In this document: in pieces, positions 35,053-44,427 of the stretch
Layout: every line of letters starts with the position of its first letter
Position numbering within the stretch: position 1 is the stretch's first letter
Assembly: GCF_900109365.1 (NCBI RefSeq)
Contig: NZ_FNZR01000006.1
Span: 124,001 to 188,000 of the forward strand
Origin: Parapedobacter koreensis
GTDB taxonomy: Bacteria > Bacteroidota > Bacteroidia > Sphingobacteriales > Sphingobacteriaceae
Reading direction: 5' to 3'
DNA: 64,000 bases
Made by a program: the position numbers and the translations under genes
The notes under the pieces: generated by a model
Database searches by the model: none
The model's input: the letters and a program-made list of their open reading frames with translations, nothing else
Told to the model about the DNA's origin: nothing

Positions 35053-36507
35053 TTACTCGTCTACAATCCATGTGTCTTTGCTGCCGCCGCCTTGGGAAGA
35101 GTTGACTACCAAGGAACCTTCTTTAAGCGCTACGCGTGTAAGCCCGCCGGGAACCAGCTTGATACCCCTTGGACCATAAAGCGCGTAGGGCCTGAGATCG
35201 ACGTGCCGGGGCGCTATTTTGCCGTTAATAAAGCAGGGCACGGTAGATAATTGCACAATGGGTTGAGCAATGTAATTGCGGGGGTTATTTTCAATGATAA
35301 CCTTTGCTTTCAGCCATTCTTTTTCACTGATGGTATTGCCCATCACCATGCCATACCCCCCGGACTGGTTGGTGTTTTTGATGACCATATTTTGGTAGTT
35401 TTTCAGTACATGGTGCATAGCATCCGGATTGCTTAGCTGGTAAGTAGGGACATTTTGCAAAATCGGGTCTTCATTGAGGTAGTACTTAATCATCTCGGGA
35501 ACATAGGCGTATACAGCCTTGTCGTCTGCCACCCCATTGCCTAAGGCATTGACGATGGCAATATTGCCTTTTCGATAAGCGCCAATAAGTCCGGGTACGC
35601 CCAATACGCTGTTTTTCATGAAGATCAAGGGATCTAAGTACTCGTCGTCTAAGCGCCTGTAAATGACATGCACCTGTTCTAATCCTTTCGTGGTCTTCAT
35701 ATACACCTTATGGTTGTCTACTACCAAATCCCTGCCTTCGACGAGGTCAATGCCCATCTGCCGCGCGAGGAAAGAATGTTCATAATATGCTGAATTATAA
35801 ATACCGGGTGTAAGCAATACCACGCGCGGGTTTGATACTTGGGTGGAGGCCAGTTCAAGCAATATTTCATGGAGGAGTACGGGATAGTGGCTGATCCGGC
35901 GTACATTGTTTGAAGCCAGCATGTCGGGAAAAATCCGTTTGGTGACTTCCCTGTTTTCCAGCATGTAGCTTACGCCGGAAGGGGTACGTAGGTTGTCTTC
36001 CAGTACATAAAATTGCCCGTCACTACCCCGGATCAGATCAATGCCGGAGATATGTACATAAATGTCATAGGGTACCTTGATGCCAAAGACCTCCCGTTTA
36101 TAATGCGGACAGGAAGCGATGAGGCTGGCGGGGATGATCTGATCCTGTATGATTTGTTGTTCATTATAGATGTCTTTGAGAAAAAGGTTGAGCGCTTTCA
36201 GGCGTTGGGCGATACCTTGTTCAATGCGTTGCCACTCTGTGCCGGTGATGATACGGGGAATGATATCGAACGGGAAGATGCGTTCGATACCTTCATCGTT
36301 GTCATATACCGTGAATGTAATGCCCTGGTTCATGAAAAGCTCACTGGCGATATTATGTTTGCTGAGCAGGCTGTCGGTATCCAGTTGTTGAAGATTGGCA
36401 AAAACCGACGAATATTGCTTTCTCACGGCTTTTGAATCATACATTTCGTCCCAATTGTTGGCTTTGTATGTGTAATCTTTTAAAAAATGTTCCGTTTTTG
36501 CTGCCAT
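35053..36507 (-). CDS. Circularly permuted type 2 ATP-grasp protein
   Basis: A 484-aa protein of the DUF404/DUF407 type. Signatures seen are LEDNLRTPSGVSYMLENR, LTPGIYNSAYYEHSFLARQMGIDLVEG and NTNQSGGYGMVMG. ATP-grasp enzymes join a carboxylate to an amine through an acylphosphate, so an amide- or peptide-forming step is likely; the substrate is unknown. It is the first gene of the minus-strand trio, so it is the promoter-proximal member. Confidence 0.92.
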   Translation of the reverse strand: MAAKTEHFLKDYTYKANNWDEMYDSKAVRKQYSSVFANLQQLDTDSLLSKHNIASELFMNQGITFTVYDNDEGIERIFPFDIIPRIITGTEWQRIEQGIAQRLKALNLFLKDIYNEQQIIQDQIIPASLIASCPHYKREVFGIKVPYDIYVHISGIDLIRGSDGQFYVLEDNLRTPSGVSYMLENREVTKRIFPDMLASNNVRRISHYPVLLHEILLELASTQVSNPRVVLLTPGIYNSAYYEHSFLARQMGIDLVEGRDLVVDNHKVYMKTTKGLEQVHVIYRRLDDEYLDPLIFMKNSVLGVPGLIGAYRKGNIAIVNALGNGVADDKAVYAYVPEMIKYYLNEDPILQNVPTYQLSNPDAMHHVLKNYQNMVIKNTNQSGGYGMVMGNTISEKEWLKAKVIIENNPRNYIAQPIVQLSTVPCFINGKIAPRHVDLRPYALYGPRGIKLVPGGLTRVALKEGSLVVNSSQGGGSKDTWIVDE

Positions 36508-36663
36508 AGCTATTGGTATAAGAAATGAAAGTGATATTTAATTATCAGTTTAATGATAATTTTCTATAAAAATATATTTTTTATTAAATATTTCATGATT
36601 TTTTATTGATTTTTATGTTTAATTGGTATTGTTTGGTTTGAGCGGCGAGCGGTTGGTATAAAA

Positions 36664-36697
36664 AAAGAGGTTATCTGTTTTGTCAGATAACCTCTTT
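36664..36697 (-). terminator. Terminator behind the tricorn-like gene
   Basis: AAAGAGGTTATCTG (36664-36677) and CAGATAACCTCTTT (36684-36697) make a perfect 14-bp stem with loop TTTTGT. On the minus strand it is followed by more T from the A-run at 36659-36663, so it ends transcription of the 36711 gene. Confidence 0.88.
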
Positions 36698-36710
36698 CAG
36701 TTCCGGGTTC

Positions 36711-39700
36711 TTATTTTGACTTATTAGGGAATGGTGGTATTTTGGGAACACCCGTGGTGCCGCCTTCCGCTAATTTTTCCAATAATACGGTAATACCTCG
36801 GGTCAACTGGGCGTCGGTACCTTGGTATTCTTCATAAGGATCATTTACGACTTCAATATCAGGATGTACGCCTTCGCCCTCGATAATGAATGATGAGCCA
36901 TCTGCTGCAAAGTGAGCAAATTCAGGTTTGCGCATATCGCCGCCGTCAATGAAAGGCAATGTGCCGCTGATGCCCACTACGCCTCCCCATGTGCGCTGGC
37001 CAATGAGCGGACCAATCCCGTAATATTTAAATTGCCAAGGGAACAGGTCTCCGTCTGATGCCGAATATTGGTCAATGAGGCATACCTTGGGGCCTATATG
37101 GACATCAGGTTTGATGGAGGCTGTTTTGCTATTGCGCCGCATGGTGCCTAAGCCGGGTTTGCGGAGCAATCTTTCAATGATCATCGGTGAGACGTTGCCG
37201 CCGCCATTTCCGCGATCATCAATGATCAGTGCTTCTTTGTCCAGCTGCGGATAGAAGTAGCGGGCAAATTGATTGAGCCCATCGGGCCCCATATCCGGGA
37301 TATGCACATAGCCAATCCGTCCATTGCTCGCAGCGTTTACTTTTGCGATATTCTGTTGCACCCATTCGTGGTAATAGAGGGCAGATTCATCAGCGATGGG
37401 TTTCACCAGTACCTTGCGGGCACCTTGCGGCGTGGGCGTACTGTTGATTTCAATTTCTATCAGTTGGTCAGCCTTACCGATAAGTGTTTGGTAGAGGTTG
37501 TCTACATCGTTCATGGAGGTGCCATTGATGGCGATGATGTATTCGCCTACTTTGGCTCCTACGGCGGGTGCCCGGAGCGGCGATACGAGTGTTTTGTTCC
37601 AGCTTTGGCCAGAAAGGATGCTGTCTATGCGGTAATAGCCGCTCTTGTCACGACTGAATGTAGCGCCCAATAACCCCATGGGTATACGTTCGATTGCTGG
37701 GCGGTCGCCGCTGTTTACGTATGCATGCCCTACATTGAGTTCGGCTATCAGTTCGCCGATGAGGTAAGTGAGGTCATCCCGATGGTTGACATAGGGTAGC
37801 AGCAGCGCGTACTTGTCATGCATGGCTTTCCAATCCACCCCATGCATATTGGGGTCATAGAAATAGTCACGCATCTGCCGCCAGCTTTCATCATAAACCT
37901 GTTTCCATTCGGCTTTTAAATCTACTGCAATTTTCAACCCTGTTAAATCCAGCTTATTGGTGGGTGTAATTTTTGATTTGGTGAGATTCTCAATAAAGAA
38001 ACCTTCGCCACTGCGGATTAAGATTTTTTTCCTATCGGGACTTACGGCGTAGCTTCCGAAATTTCCGATTTCCGATTCTTTTTTGTCGCTGAGGTTAAAA
38101 AACTTGAATCCCCGGCCGCCACCGCCGGCACTGGAATAATAGAGTCCGTCTTCTGTGGCAACAAGGCCGAAGTATGAGCCGGGCGACACGGGTAGGCTCT
38201 CCATCCGATCGGCCAGGCCTTCTTCATCTACGGTGATGGTAATGCCGATCTTTCCGGTACTTTCGGTTTTCTTGTCGTCATTTTCCTTTTTCCCGTCGTC
38301 ACTGGCATCGGTTTTTACCGTTACTTCATCGCTTTCTTCGGTAAATGGCGACTTGGTTGCAGCGCTAAGCCGGACGAGGTAAGGACGACTCATGTCATTA
38401 TAAACATGGTTCCACTCTGTGCTGCCGTAAGTTGGATTGAAATCACGTTGGGATACGAAGTACAGGAATTTGCCATCTGAACTGAATTCCGGTTGGCTGC
38501 TGTTGTACCATGTGTCGGTCACGGTAATGGTTTTTTTGCTCTCCACGTTGTGCAGGTTAATGACCGTAAATTCGCGGGCCTTTCCCGGCATGGTATAAGC
38601 AATCCATTTGCTATCGGGACCGAATGTATAGGAACCGATGGTACTTTCATCGGAATGAGCTGCCAATATTTTGGTGCCAGACAGTATGTCTACGGCATAT
38701 AAATCCTGGTTGCGATCGCCATACAGCAAATATTTGCTATCGGGGCTCCAAATAGGGTTGAACTTGTAAGCTCCGCCGCCTTTGGTAAGCTGTTTGGCGG
38801 GCTCGGTACCATCCTGTTTTTGGATATACAATTCGTCTTCGCCTGTTCGATCAGAAATAAAACTTATCCATTGGCCATCTGGGCTCCAGCTTACATTGCG
38901 ATCATGCGTGCCGCTGCTCTGGGTGAGGTTCCTTATCACGCCCGTTTTCGCAGGGACGGTAAACACATCGCCCCTTGCCCCGAAAACCACCCGCTTTCCA
39001 TCTGGTGATAAGTCAGCGCTATAAATGAATTTCGAGGCGTCAATTTGTTTAGTGCGTCCCGAAGCGAAATCCTCGGCAATGGTAATGCTGATCTTTTGGG
39101 TCTGTCCGTTAAGGAGATCGTGGCGGTAAATGTAGCCGCCGTTTTCAAATACGATGGCATCACCGCCCAACGAGGGAAATTTCACGTCGTATTCCTTAAA
39201 ATCCGTTACTTTTTGCGTTTGCTTGGTTTGCGTATCGTATACAAATAGGTTTGCGATGCGGTCACGATCACTGACGAAGAAGATTTTATCTTTGTAATAC
39301 ATCGGAAAGACATCCTGCGCAAGGTTGTTGGTGATGTTTTCCGCTGCACCGGATTGCGGGTCGGTCAGCCAAATATCATCGGCCATGCCACCGCGGTAGT
39401 ATTTCCATGTCCTGAATTCGCGAAATACACGGTTCATGGCCAATTTAGAGCCGTCGGCATTATACGAGGCCCAAGAAGCTACTGAAAAGGGCAATTCTTG
39501 GCTGAGGTCCCCATTAAGTGGTGCCAAATAAAGCTTGCCTTTGAATGCATTGAATGAAGTGCCCCGACTGCGGTAAACAACATGTTGGTTGTCCGGTGTC
39601 CAGCCCATCACAATATTGTTTGGGCCCATGCGGTCGGCGATGTCATCCCGCCCAAGTGTAGGCGTATACGTGATGCGTTTGGGTTCACCGCCATTGGCCG

Positions 39701-39974
39701 GAATAACAAATACCTCCGTATTACCGTCATATTGGCCTGTAAATGCGATATGTTTGCCGTCAAGGCTGAACCGGGCAAACATTTCATAACCTGGGTGGCT
39801 GGTGATTCTACGGGCTACCCCTCCGCTCGTAGCTACCACATAAAGGTCGCCTGCATAAGTAAAAACAACCTGATTGCCATGGATGGCAGGGAAGCGTAAT
39901 AGACGTGCTTCCTCCTGTGCCGCTGTGACCAAAATACTGCACAGCATAACGATGATTGTAACCATTTTCTTCAT
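36711..39974 (-). CDS. Tricorn-like S41 protease with beta-propeller, secreted
   Basis: From the ATG at 39974 the protein is 1087 aa; an in-frame TTG at 39983 is less likely. A signal peptide (MKKMVTIIVMLCSILVTAAQ) points to the periplasm. The N-terminal half holds TolB/WD40-like propeller blades, for example ARFSLDGKHIAFTG, SWSPDGQWISFISDR, IWSPDSKYLLYGD. After an acidic linker (about 550-580) comes a tricorn core, then a PDZ-like region (about 760-860), and an S41 catalytic domain with IIDDRGNGGGN and the nucleophile Ser in DQYSASDGD. Tricorn-type enzymes degrade oligopeptides. Monocistronic. Confidence 0.93.
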   Translation of the reverse strand: MKKMVTIIVMLCSILVTAAQEEARLLRFPAIHGNQVVFTYAGDLYVVATSGGVARRITSHPGYEMFARFSLDGKHIAFTGQYDGNTEVFVIPANGGEPKRITYTPTLGRDDIADRMGPNNIVMGWTPDNQHVVYRSRGTSFNAFKGKLYLAPLNGDLSQELPFSVASWASYNADGSKLAMNRVFREFRTWKYYRGGMADDIWLTDPQSGAAENITNNLAQDVFPMYYKDKIFFVSDRDRIANLFVYDTQTKQTQKVTDFKEYDVKFPSLGGDAIVFENGGYIYRHDLLNGQTQKISITIAEDFASGRTKQIDASKFIYSADLSPDGKRVVFGARGDVFTVPAKTGVIRNLTQSSGTHDRNVSWSPDGQWISFISDRTGEDELYIQKQDGTEPAKQLTKGGGAYKFNPIWSPDSKYLLYGDRNQDLYAVDILSGTKILAAHSDESTIGSYTFGPDSKWIAYTMPGKAREFTVINLHNVESKKTITVTDTWYNSSQPEFSSDGKFLYFVSQRDFNPTYGSTEWNHVYNDMSRPYLVRLSAATKSPFTEESDEVTVKTDASDDGKKENDDKKTESTGKIGITITVDEEGLADRMESLPVSPGSYFGLVATEDGLYYSSAGGGGRGFKFFNLSDKKESEIGNFGSYAVSPDRKKILIRSGEGFFIENLTKSKITPTNKLDLTGLKIAVDLKAEWKQVYDESWRQMRDYFYDPNMHGVDWKAMHDKYALLLPYVNHRDDLTYLIGELIAELNVGHAYVNSGDRPAIERIPMGLLGATFSRDKSGYYRIDSILSGQSWNKTLVSPLRAPAVGAKVGEYIIAINGTSMNDVDNLYQTLIGKADQLIEIEINSTPTPQGARKVLVKPIADESALYYHEWVQQNIAKVNAASNGRIGYVHIPDMGPDGLNQFARYFYPQLDKEALIIDDRGNGGGNVSPMIIERLLRKPGLGTMRRNSKTASIKPDVHIGPKVCLIDQYSASDGDLFPWQFKYYGIGPLIGQRTWGGVVGISGTLPFIDGGDMRKPEFAHFAADGSSFIIEGEGVHPDIEVVNDPYEEYQGTDAQLTRGITVLLEKLAEGGTTGVPKIPPFPNKSK

Positions 39975-40059
39975 GAGATGCAATTAATTTAATTAAATGG
40001 ATGGGCTAAGTTAAGGAAATCATCGCCAAAACAGTTGCTTTAGTGCAACATCGAAAATA

Positions 40060-40089
40060 AAAAGCCGTCCCGGTATGAACCGGAACGGC
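40060..40089 (-). terminator. Terminator region behind the PAS kinase gene
   Basis: GCCGTCCCGGT (40064-40074) and ACCGGAACGGC (40079-40089) form an 11-bp stem with one mismatch and loop ATGA. On the minus strand the stem runs into TTTTTATTTT, so it fits termination of the kinase gene, which ends at 40268. Confidence 0.8.
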
Positions 40090-40147
40090 CGCCCCAATGG
40101 GGTTAGGGGCTATCAACCTAAACCTACCCTTCATTAGCGAAAAGAGT

Positions 40148-40166
40148 GCCAACTTTTTAAGTTGGC
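40148..40166 (-). other. Second stem-loop behind the PAS kinase gene
   Basis: GCCAACTT and AAGTTGGC form an 8-bp stem with loop TTT. On the minus strand it is followed by ACTCTTTT, a weaker T-run. It may be a first, partial terminator ahead of the stronger one at 40060. The rest of 39975-40267 shows no gene. Confidence 0.5.
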
Positions 40167-40267
40167 CATCAATTTTTATATTTTTTTTATTAGCGGTGCA
40201 TTCTTGAAAATCGAAGAGGGTAGTTAGCGTGGGCTACAAGATGGATTTCAAGATGGATAAGTATCAA

Positions 40268-41773
40268 TCATTCATAAGGCAATGTAAAAGAAAAGACCGC
40301 TCCACCACTGTCGGGTTTGTTATCAACAGTAATTGTGCCCCCATGGTATTTAATAATCTGGGCAGTGATGTATAACCCAAGTCCCATACCGGGATAAGTG
40401 GGCATATTGGCGCTACTGACGCGAAAAAAGCGATCGAATACCTTATTCAAAGAAGCAGCAGGAACGCTGACGCCAACGCCATGGTCTTCAACGCTTATTT
40501 TCAATTGTTTGGCATCGACATCGCTGGTGCTGACCGTGATCTTCCCTGTTGGTGGCGAGTACTTTATTGCATTGGTTATCAGGTTGCCCAAGGCTTGTCC
40601 AATGCGTTGGCGGTCAGCCAAAATCGGCTTGACGGGTGTGGTGTCCAACACAATCTGATAATATTGATTGAGTAATCTGAATTCGTTTACACGTTCGGCA
40701 ACTAAGTCGTTGATGTCGAAATGTTCCTTGATAAACGAGAGTGCACCTTTGGTTATTTTGGACGTATCTAACAAATTGTTGATCAGGTTGGCCATCCGGT
40801 TTACATGATGATTAAGCTTTTGGGCTAATGTCGTATTTTTTTTGTCTCCCGCTTTCTGTAGTTCCCGTGCCAGCAACTGGGTATAAGCCTTGATCCCCGT
40901 GAGCGGTGTGTTGAGTTCATGGCTGGCTGTACTAATAAAATCGTCTTTGACGTGTTCCGTTTTTTTTCGCTCGGTGATATCCTTGAACAATATGGCTACC
41001 TGCCGTTGTCCGGCCGTACCCATGCGAAACGCATAGACCTCATACCAGCGGTGCAATTGCTCGGCGTGATTTTCAAAACGTATAGATTCACCGGTTAGCG
41101 CCACATTGCCATAAATTTCAAACCAATGATTTTCGTGCAGCGGAGCGATTTCGCGCATGGTGCGGCCAACTGCATTTTCGATGTCAGTTTGCTGTCTGAA
41201 AGCCTCATTGGTTTCCAGGAAACGGTAATCATAGGGATGGTTGTACGCATCAAACAAGACTTCTACCAAACAGAAGCCTTCGTCAATCGAATTGAACAGG
41301 GTGCGGTACTTTTGTTCTGATGTATATACGGACAACTTTTCAAAAGGTACCGATTTTGAATGGTGCTGCACAGTGGTATCAATACCTTCCGCTGTGGGCG
41401 TGATGCTCACACGATACCACCCCAAAAAAGCGGGGATATAATCTACAAGGATACGAGACATGCCGTCTTGCATGGAGCGTCTATAGATGTCGCCCAGGGC
41501 CGAAGCCTCCAGATCCGGAAATACCTTCCAGATTTGGTTGCCTACGAGATCTTGGGATTCCTTCCCCAAAAGGCGAAGGAAATTTCTATTGGCATAGACG
41601 CATCGCCAATTTTTGTCAAGTGTAAATATGCCCTCTGCTGTACTTTCATAGCGGTAAGACGTTCCTTCTGCCAGTGGGTAGTGGATTTTTTCGGGATACC
41701 GTGGGAAAAGAAAAGGAACAGGTATGGGATCTTTATAAAAAAGGGCCGTATTGTCAATAAGTTGTTGTCTCAT
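40268..41773 (-). CDS. PAS-domain sensor histidine kinase, soluble
   Basis: From the ATG at 41773 the protein is 501 aa; an earlier ATG at 41824 or a TTG at 41833 is possible. Two PAS-like sensor domains (about 45-130 and 155-270) precede a HisKA domain with the phosphoacceptor His285 in STASHELNTPLTGIK. An HATPase domain follows, with an N-box (GNLITNAIKYS), DHGVGVS and GMGLGLY. No membrane span is visible, so it probably senses a cytoplasmic signal. No response regulator lies next to it. Confidence 0.93.
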   Translation of the reverse strand: MRQQLIDNTALFYKDPIPVPFLFPRYPEKIHYPLAEGTSYRYESTAEGIFTLDKNWRCVYANRNFLRLLGKESQDLVGNQIWKVFPDLEASALGDIYRRSMQDGMSRILVDYIPAFLGWYRVSITPTAEGIDTTVQHHSKSVPFEKLSVYTSEQKYRTLFNSIDEGFCLVEVLFDAYNHPYDYRFLETNEAFRQQTDIENAVGRTMREIAPLHENHWFEIYGNVALTGESIRFENHAEQLHRWYEVYAFRMGTAGQRQVAILFKDITERKKTEHVKDDFISTASHELNTPLTGIKAYTQLLARELQKAGDKKNTTLAQKLNHHVNRMANLINNLLDTSKITKGALSFIKEHFDINDLVAERVNEFRLLNQYYQIVLDTTPVKPILADRQRIGQALGNLITNAIKYSPPTGKITVSTSDVDAKQLKISVEDHGVGVSVPAASLNKVFDRFFRVSSANMPTYPGMGLGLYITAQIIKYHGGTITVDNKPDSGGAVFSFTLPYE

Positions 41774-41890
41774 ATCTATGTTAGTTAGTATGGCGTGCCA
41801 AAACGGGAACACGCGCAACTTCATAGAGAACAATGGCCTATTGCATTTGTTTTTGCGGGGTGAAAATTTATGACATATGGATATATACCG

Positions 41891-44362
41891 CTATTCATCG
41901 CGCAGGCTATCAACCGGTTTGGCTATAGCTGCCCGGATGGCCTGCCATCCTACGGTCAACAAAGCAATCGTTATTGCTGTCAGTCCTGCCAGGGCAAACA
42001 TCCACCATTCCATATTGATGCGGTAGGCAAAGTCTTGCAGCCATTCATACATGGCCCACCAAGCCAGGGGCGTGGCAATAAGGAGCGCAATCGCAACCAA
42101 CTTCAGGAAACCCGTGGACAATAGGGCCACGATGCCCATTACGGATGCACCTAATACTTTTCGGATGCCGATTTCTTTGGTGCGTTGGAAAGCCGTAAGG
42201 GTAGCTAGCCCGAAGAGGCCGAAGCAACTGATAAGGATGGTGATGATCGTAGCCAAGTTAATGAGCTTACCGATTTGTCGCTCCTGCTTATACATCGCTT
42301 CCAATGTTTCGTCGTAAAAATGGTATTGGTAGGTATCTGAAGGATAAAACATGGCCCATTTTTGACCGATTGCTTTTAACGTCGCCTGCCATTGGGCAGG
42401 GCTATTGCTATCCAGTTTGATGTTGAAGGAAGAGAGGTTTCTTTTATAAGTTGATAATACCGTCGGTGTGATCGGTGTATAAAAATCCTGGGTGTGGAAG
42501 TCCCTGATGACGCCAACGATGGGGTAATTGTTAGTCCCCCGTTGCCCGATGAACTGCCCGATAGCCGCTTCTGGGGTGGCGAATCCGAAGGCTTTGGCGG
42601 CGGTTTCATTGATGATAAATTCGGAAGTGGTGTCCGAGGCATGGATGTTCCGGCCTGCCAGCAGTTCCATCTGGTATAACGTCAGGTAAGCGGTATCGAT
42701 TGTTTTTTTGAAACTGATGATTTCCACGGGATCTTTCCCTTCGGGCGCGTATCCAAACGGGCTGGACGAATAGCCTGACGACAGCGGAGCGGTACCCATG
42801 GCCACTTGATCAACCCCTGGCAAGTTGCGGAGTTCGCCAAGTAGCGCAAACTGCTTATCTTGGTAACGGGGATCGGAAAGGTATTTCCAGGGTACATTCA
42901 CCAATACGATGGCGTCTTTGTTGAACCCCATATCGGCTTTTAGCGTATGGCGCAATTGCGCCCCCACGATGATGGTGCTAATGATAAATACAAGGGCGAT
43001 GGTGAATTGGAAAACGATGAGCACCTTTTGCAAGCTGAATCGGCGTTTCGTAGACGACGTCGCAAAAAAGTTCTTGAAAACATTGACGGTTTTTACTTTC
43101 GTAATCAGCCAGCCCGGATAAAGCCCCGCCAATAGCGTGATGAGCACGACCAAGCTGAGCATGAAGCCAATGAGCAGGAAGATGTCATCTTCCGGGGTGA
43201 CACCCACGGGGATGATATCATCCAAAATCCAGAAGGCCAATCGGCCGAGACTGAAGGCCAAGACCGATGCCACCAAAGCCGTCAGGAGCGTTTCGCTCAG
43301 AAACTGGCCGATCAGCTGCCAGGTACCTCCGCCGAGGGTTTTCCGCACGCCGATTTCCTTGCCCCGCTGCGGAATTTGTGCGACGCTCATGTTGATGTAA
43401 TTGATGCAGGCAAGGATGAGCAGGAAAATGCCGATACCAATCAGTCCATACAATACGGGCTTGCTCGTTTTGCTTGCGTTTGCACCATCAGACACAGTGG
43501 TAGCGAAATGGGCGTCGCGGATAGGAAGCAGTTCATAAGATCGGACGCGCGATAGCGCATTGGTATTCCCTGCGTTTTTCAATTTTTCTTCAAAGGCTTT
43601 CCAGTGGCGGGCATCCAGTTCGTTGATCTGGCCCAGTTTAGCGCTGACATCCGTCCCGTTCTGAAATTGCAGGTAAAGCTTGTCGCTGCCGTTGGTATTC
43701 GTCCACATATTTGCTTCGTATGCTGTTTTTGGCAAGACGAAAAACTCCTGTGCTGTAAATTCCGACGGCGTATAATAGTCGGCCACGATTCCCGTTACCG
43801 TCCGCGTCACGGTATCCTGTCCGTAATAGGTAATAGTTCGTTGGAGCATATCTGCCGATTTGGCACCCGGGAAATATATCCCAGCCCGGCTTTCGGTAAG
43901 CACCACGCTTTCCGGAGCGTTGAGGGCGGTCCGTTTGTCTCCGGCCAGCCACGTGTATGGAAGCATGCTAAAGTAAGTCGCATTGGTGGCCACAATGTGA
44001 ATGGGGTCTTCCTGAATAAAGGGGGCTTGGTTTTCCCGTTTGATTTCGAGGGTGTTAACCCATTGCCCGTATACCGGCACCACAGATTCCACTCCTGTAA
44101 TCTCTTCTTCGATACCTTGATACAGCGGGGCCGATACCCCGCCCATCCTGGATTCCTTGCCTTCCCGGTTGAATGCACTGATGACCTTGTAGATGCGTTC
44201 GCTGTTGGGCAATTGGGCATCGTAGCTGAATTCAAAGTCGATGATGCGGTAGATGACCCAACAGGCACTGATGCCGATGGCCAGACCGAGGATATTCAGC
44301 GCGGTGAAAAGGCGATTGCGCCACAGGTGGCGAAGGGTGGTTTTGAAGTAGTTCTTTATCAT
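41891..44362 (-). CDS. ABC transporter permease, double MacB/FtsX type (array copy 7)
   Basis: An 823-aa protein with an N-terminal span (about 20-40), a periplasmic MacB-like core, an FtsX permease module with PQRGKEIGVRKTLGGGTWQL, then a second periplasmic core and a second FtsX module with FQRTKEIGIRKVLGAS. It ends ...SLRDE like its paralogs. MacB/FtsX proteins couple cytoplasmic ATP hydrolysis to mechanical work in the periplasm, often export or envelope stress response; the partner ATPase is not encoded in this window. Last gene of the 49386-41891 segment. Confidence 0.93.
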   Translation of the reverse strand: MIKNYFKTTLRHLWRNRLFTALNILGLAIGISACWVIYRIIDFEFSYDAQLPNSERIYKVISAFNREGKESRMGGVSAPLYQGIEEEITGVESVVPVYGQWVNTLEIKRENQAPFIQEDPIHIVATNATYFSMLPYTWLAGDKRTALNAPESVVLTESRAGIYFPGAKSADMLQRTITYYGQDTVTRTVTGIVADYYTPSEFTAQEFFVLPKTAYEANMWTNTNGSDKLYLQFQNGTDVSAKLGQINELDARHWKAFEEKLKNAGNTNALSRVRSYELLPIRDAHFATTVSDGANASKTSKPVLYGLIGIGIFLLILACINYINMSVAQIPQRGKEIGVRKTLGGGTWQLIGQFLSETLLTALVASVLAFSLGRLAFWILDDIIPVGVTPEDDIFLLIGFMLSLVVLITLLAGLYPGWLITKVKTVNVFKNFFATSSTKRRFSLQKVLIVFQFTIALVFIISTIIVGAQLRHTLKADMGFNKDAIVLVNVPWKYLSDPRYQDKQFALLGELRNLPGVDQVAMGTAPLSSGYSSSPFGYAPEGKDPVEIISFKKTIDTAYLTLYQMELLAGRNIHASDTTSEFIINETAAKAFGFATPEAAIGQFIGQRGTNNYPIVGVIRDFHTQDFYTPITPTVLSTYKRNLSSFNIKLDSNSPAQWQATLKAIGQKWAMFYPSDTYQYHFYDETLEAMYKQERQIGKLINLATIITILISCFGLFGLATLTAFQRTKEIGIRKVLGASVMGIVALLSTGFLKLVAIALLIATPLAWWAMYEWLQDFAYRINMEWWMFALAGLTAITIALLTVGWQAIRAAIAKPVDSLRDE

Positions 44363-44427
44363 TTTTTAGCTAATAGAGATTAGACAACAGGCCTTTCTAT
44401 GCCCTTAGTGTCTCGTTATTATGCGAT

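Noticed and set aside
40268-41833. Kinase start at the TTG codon 41833
   Set aside because: ATG codons at 41824 and 41773 are available; the later one begins a normal cytoplasmic N-terminus.
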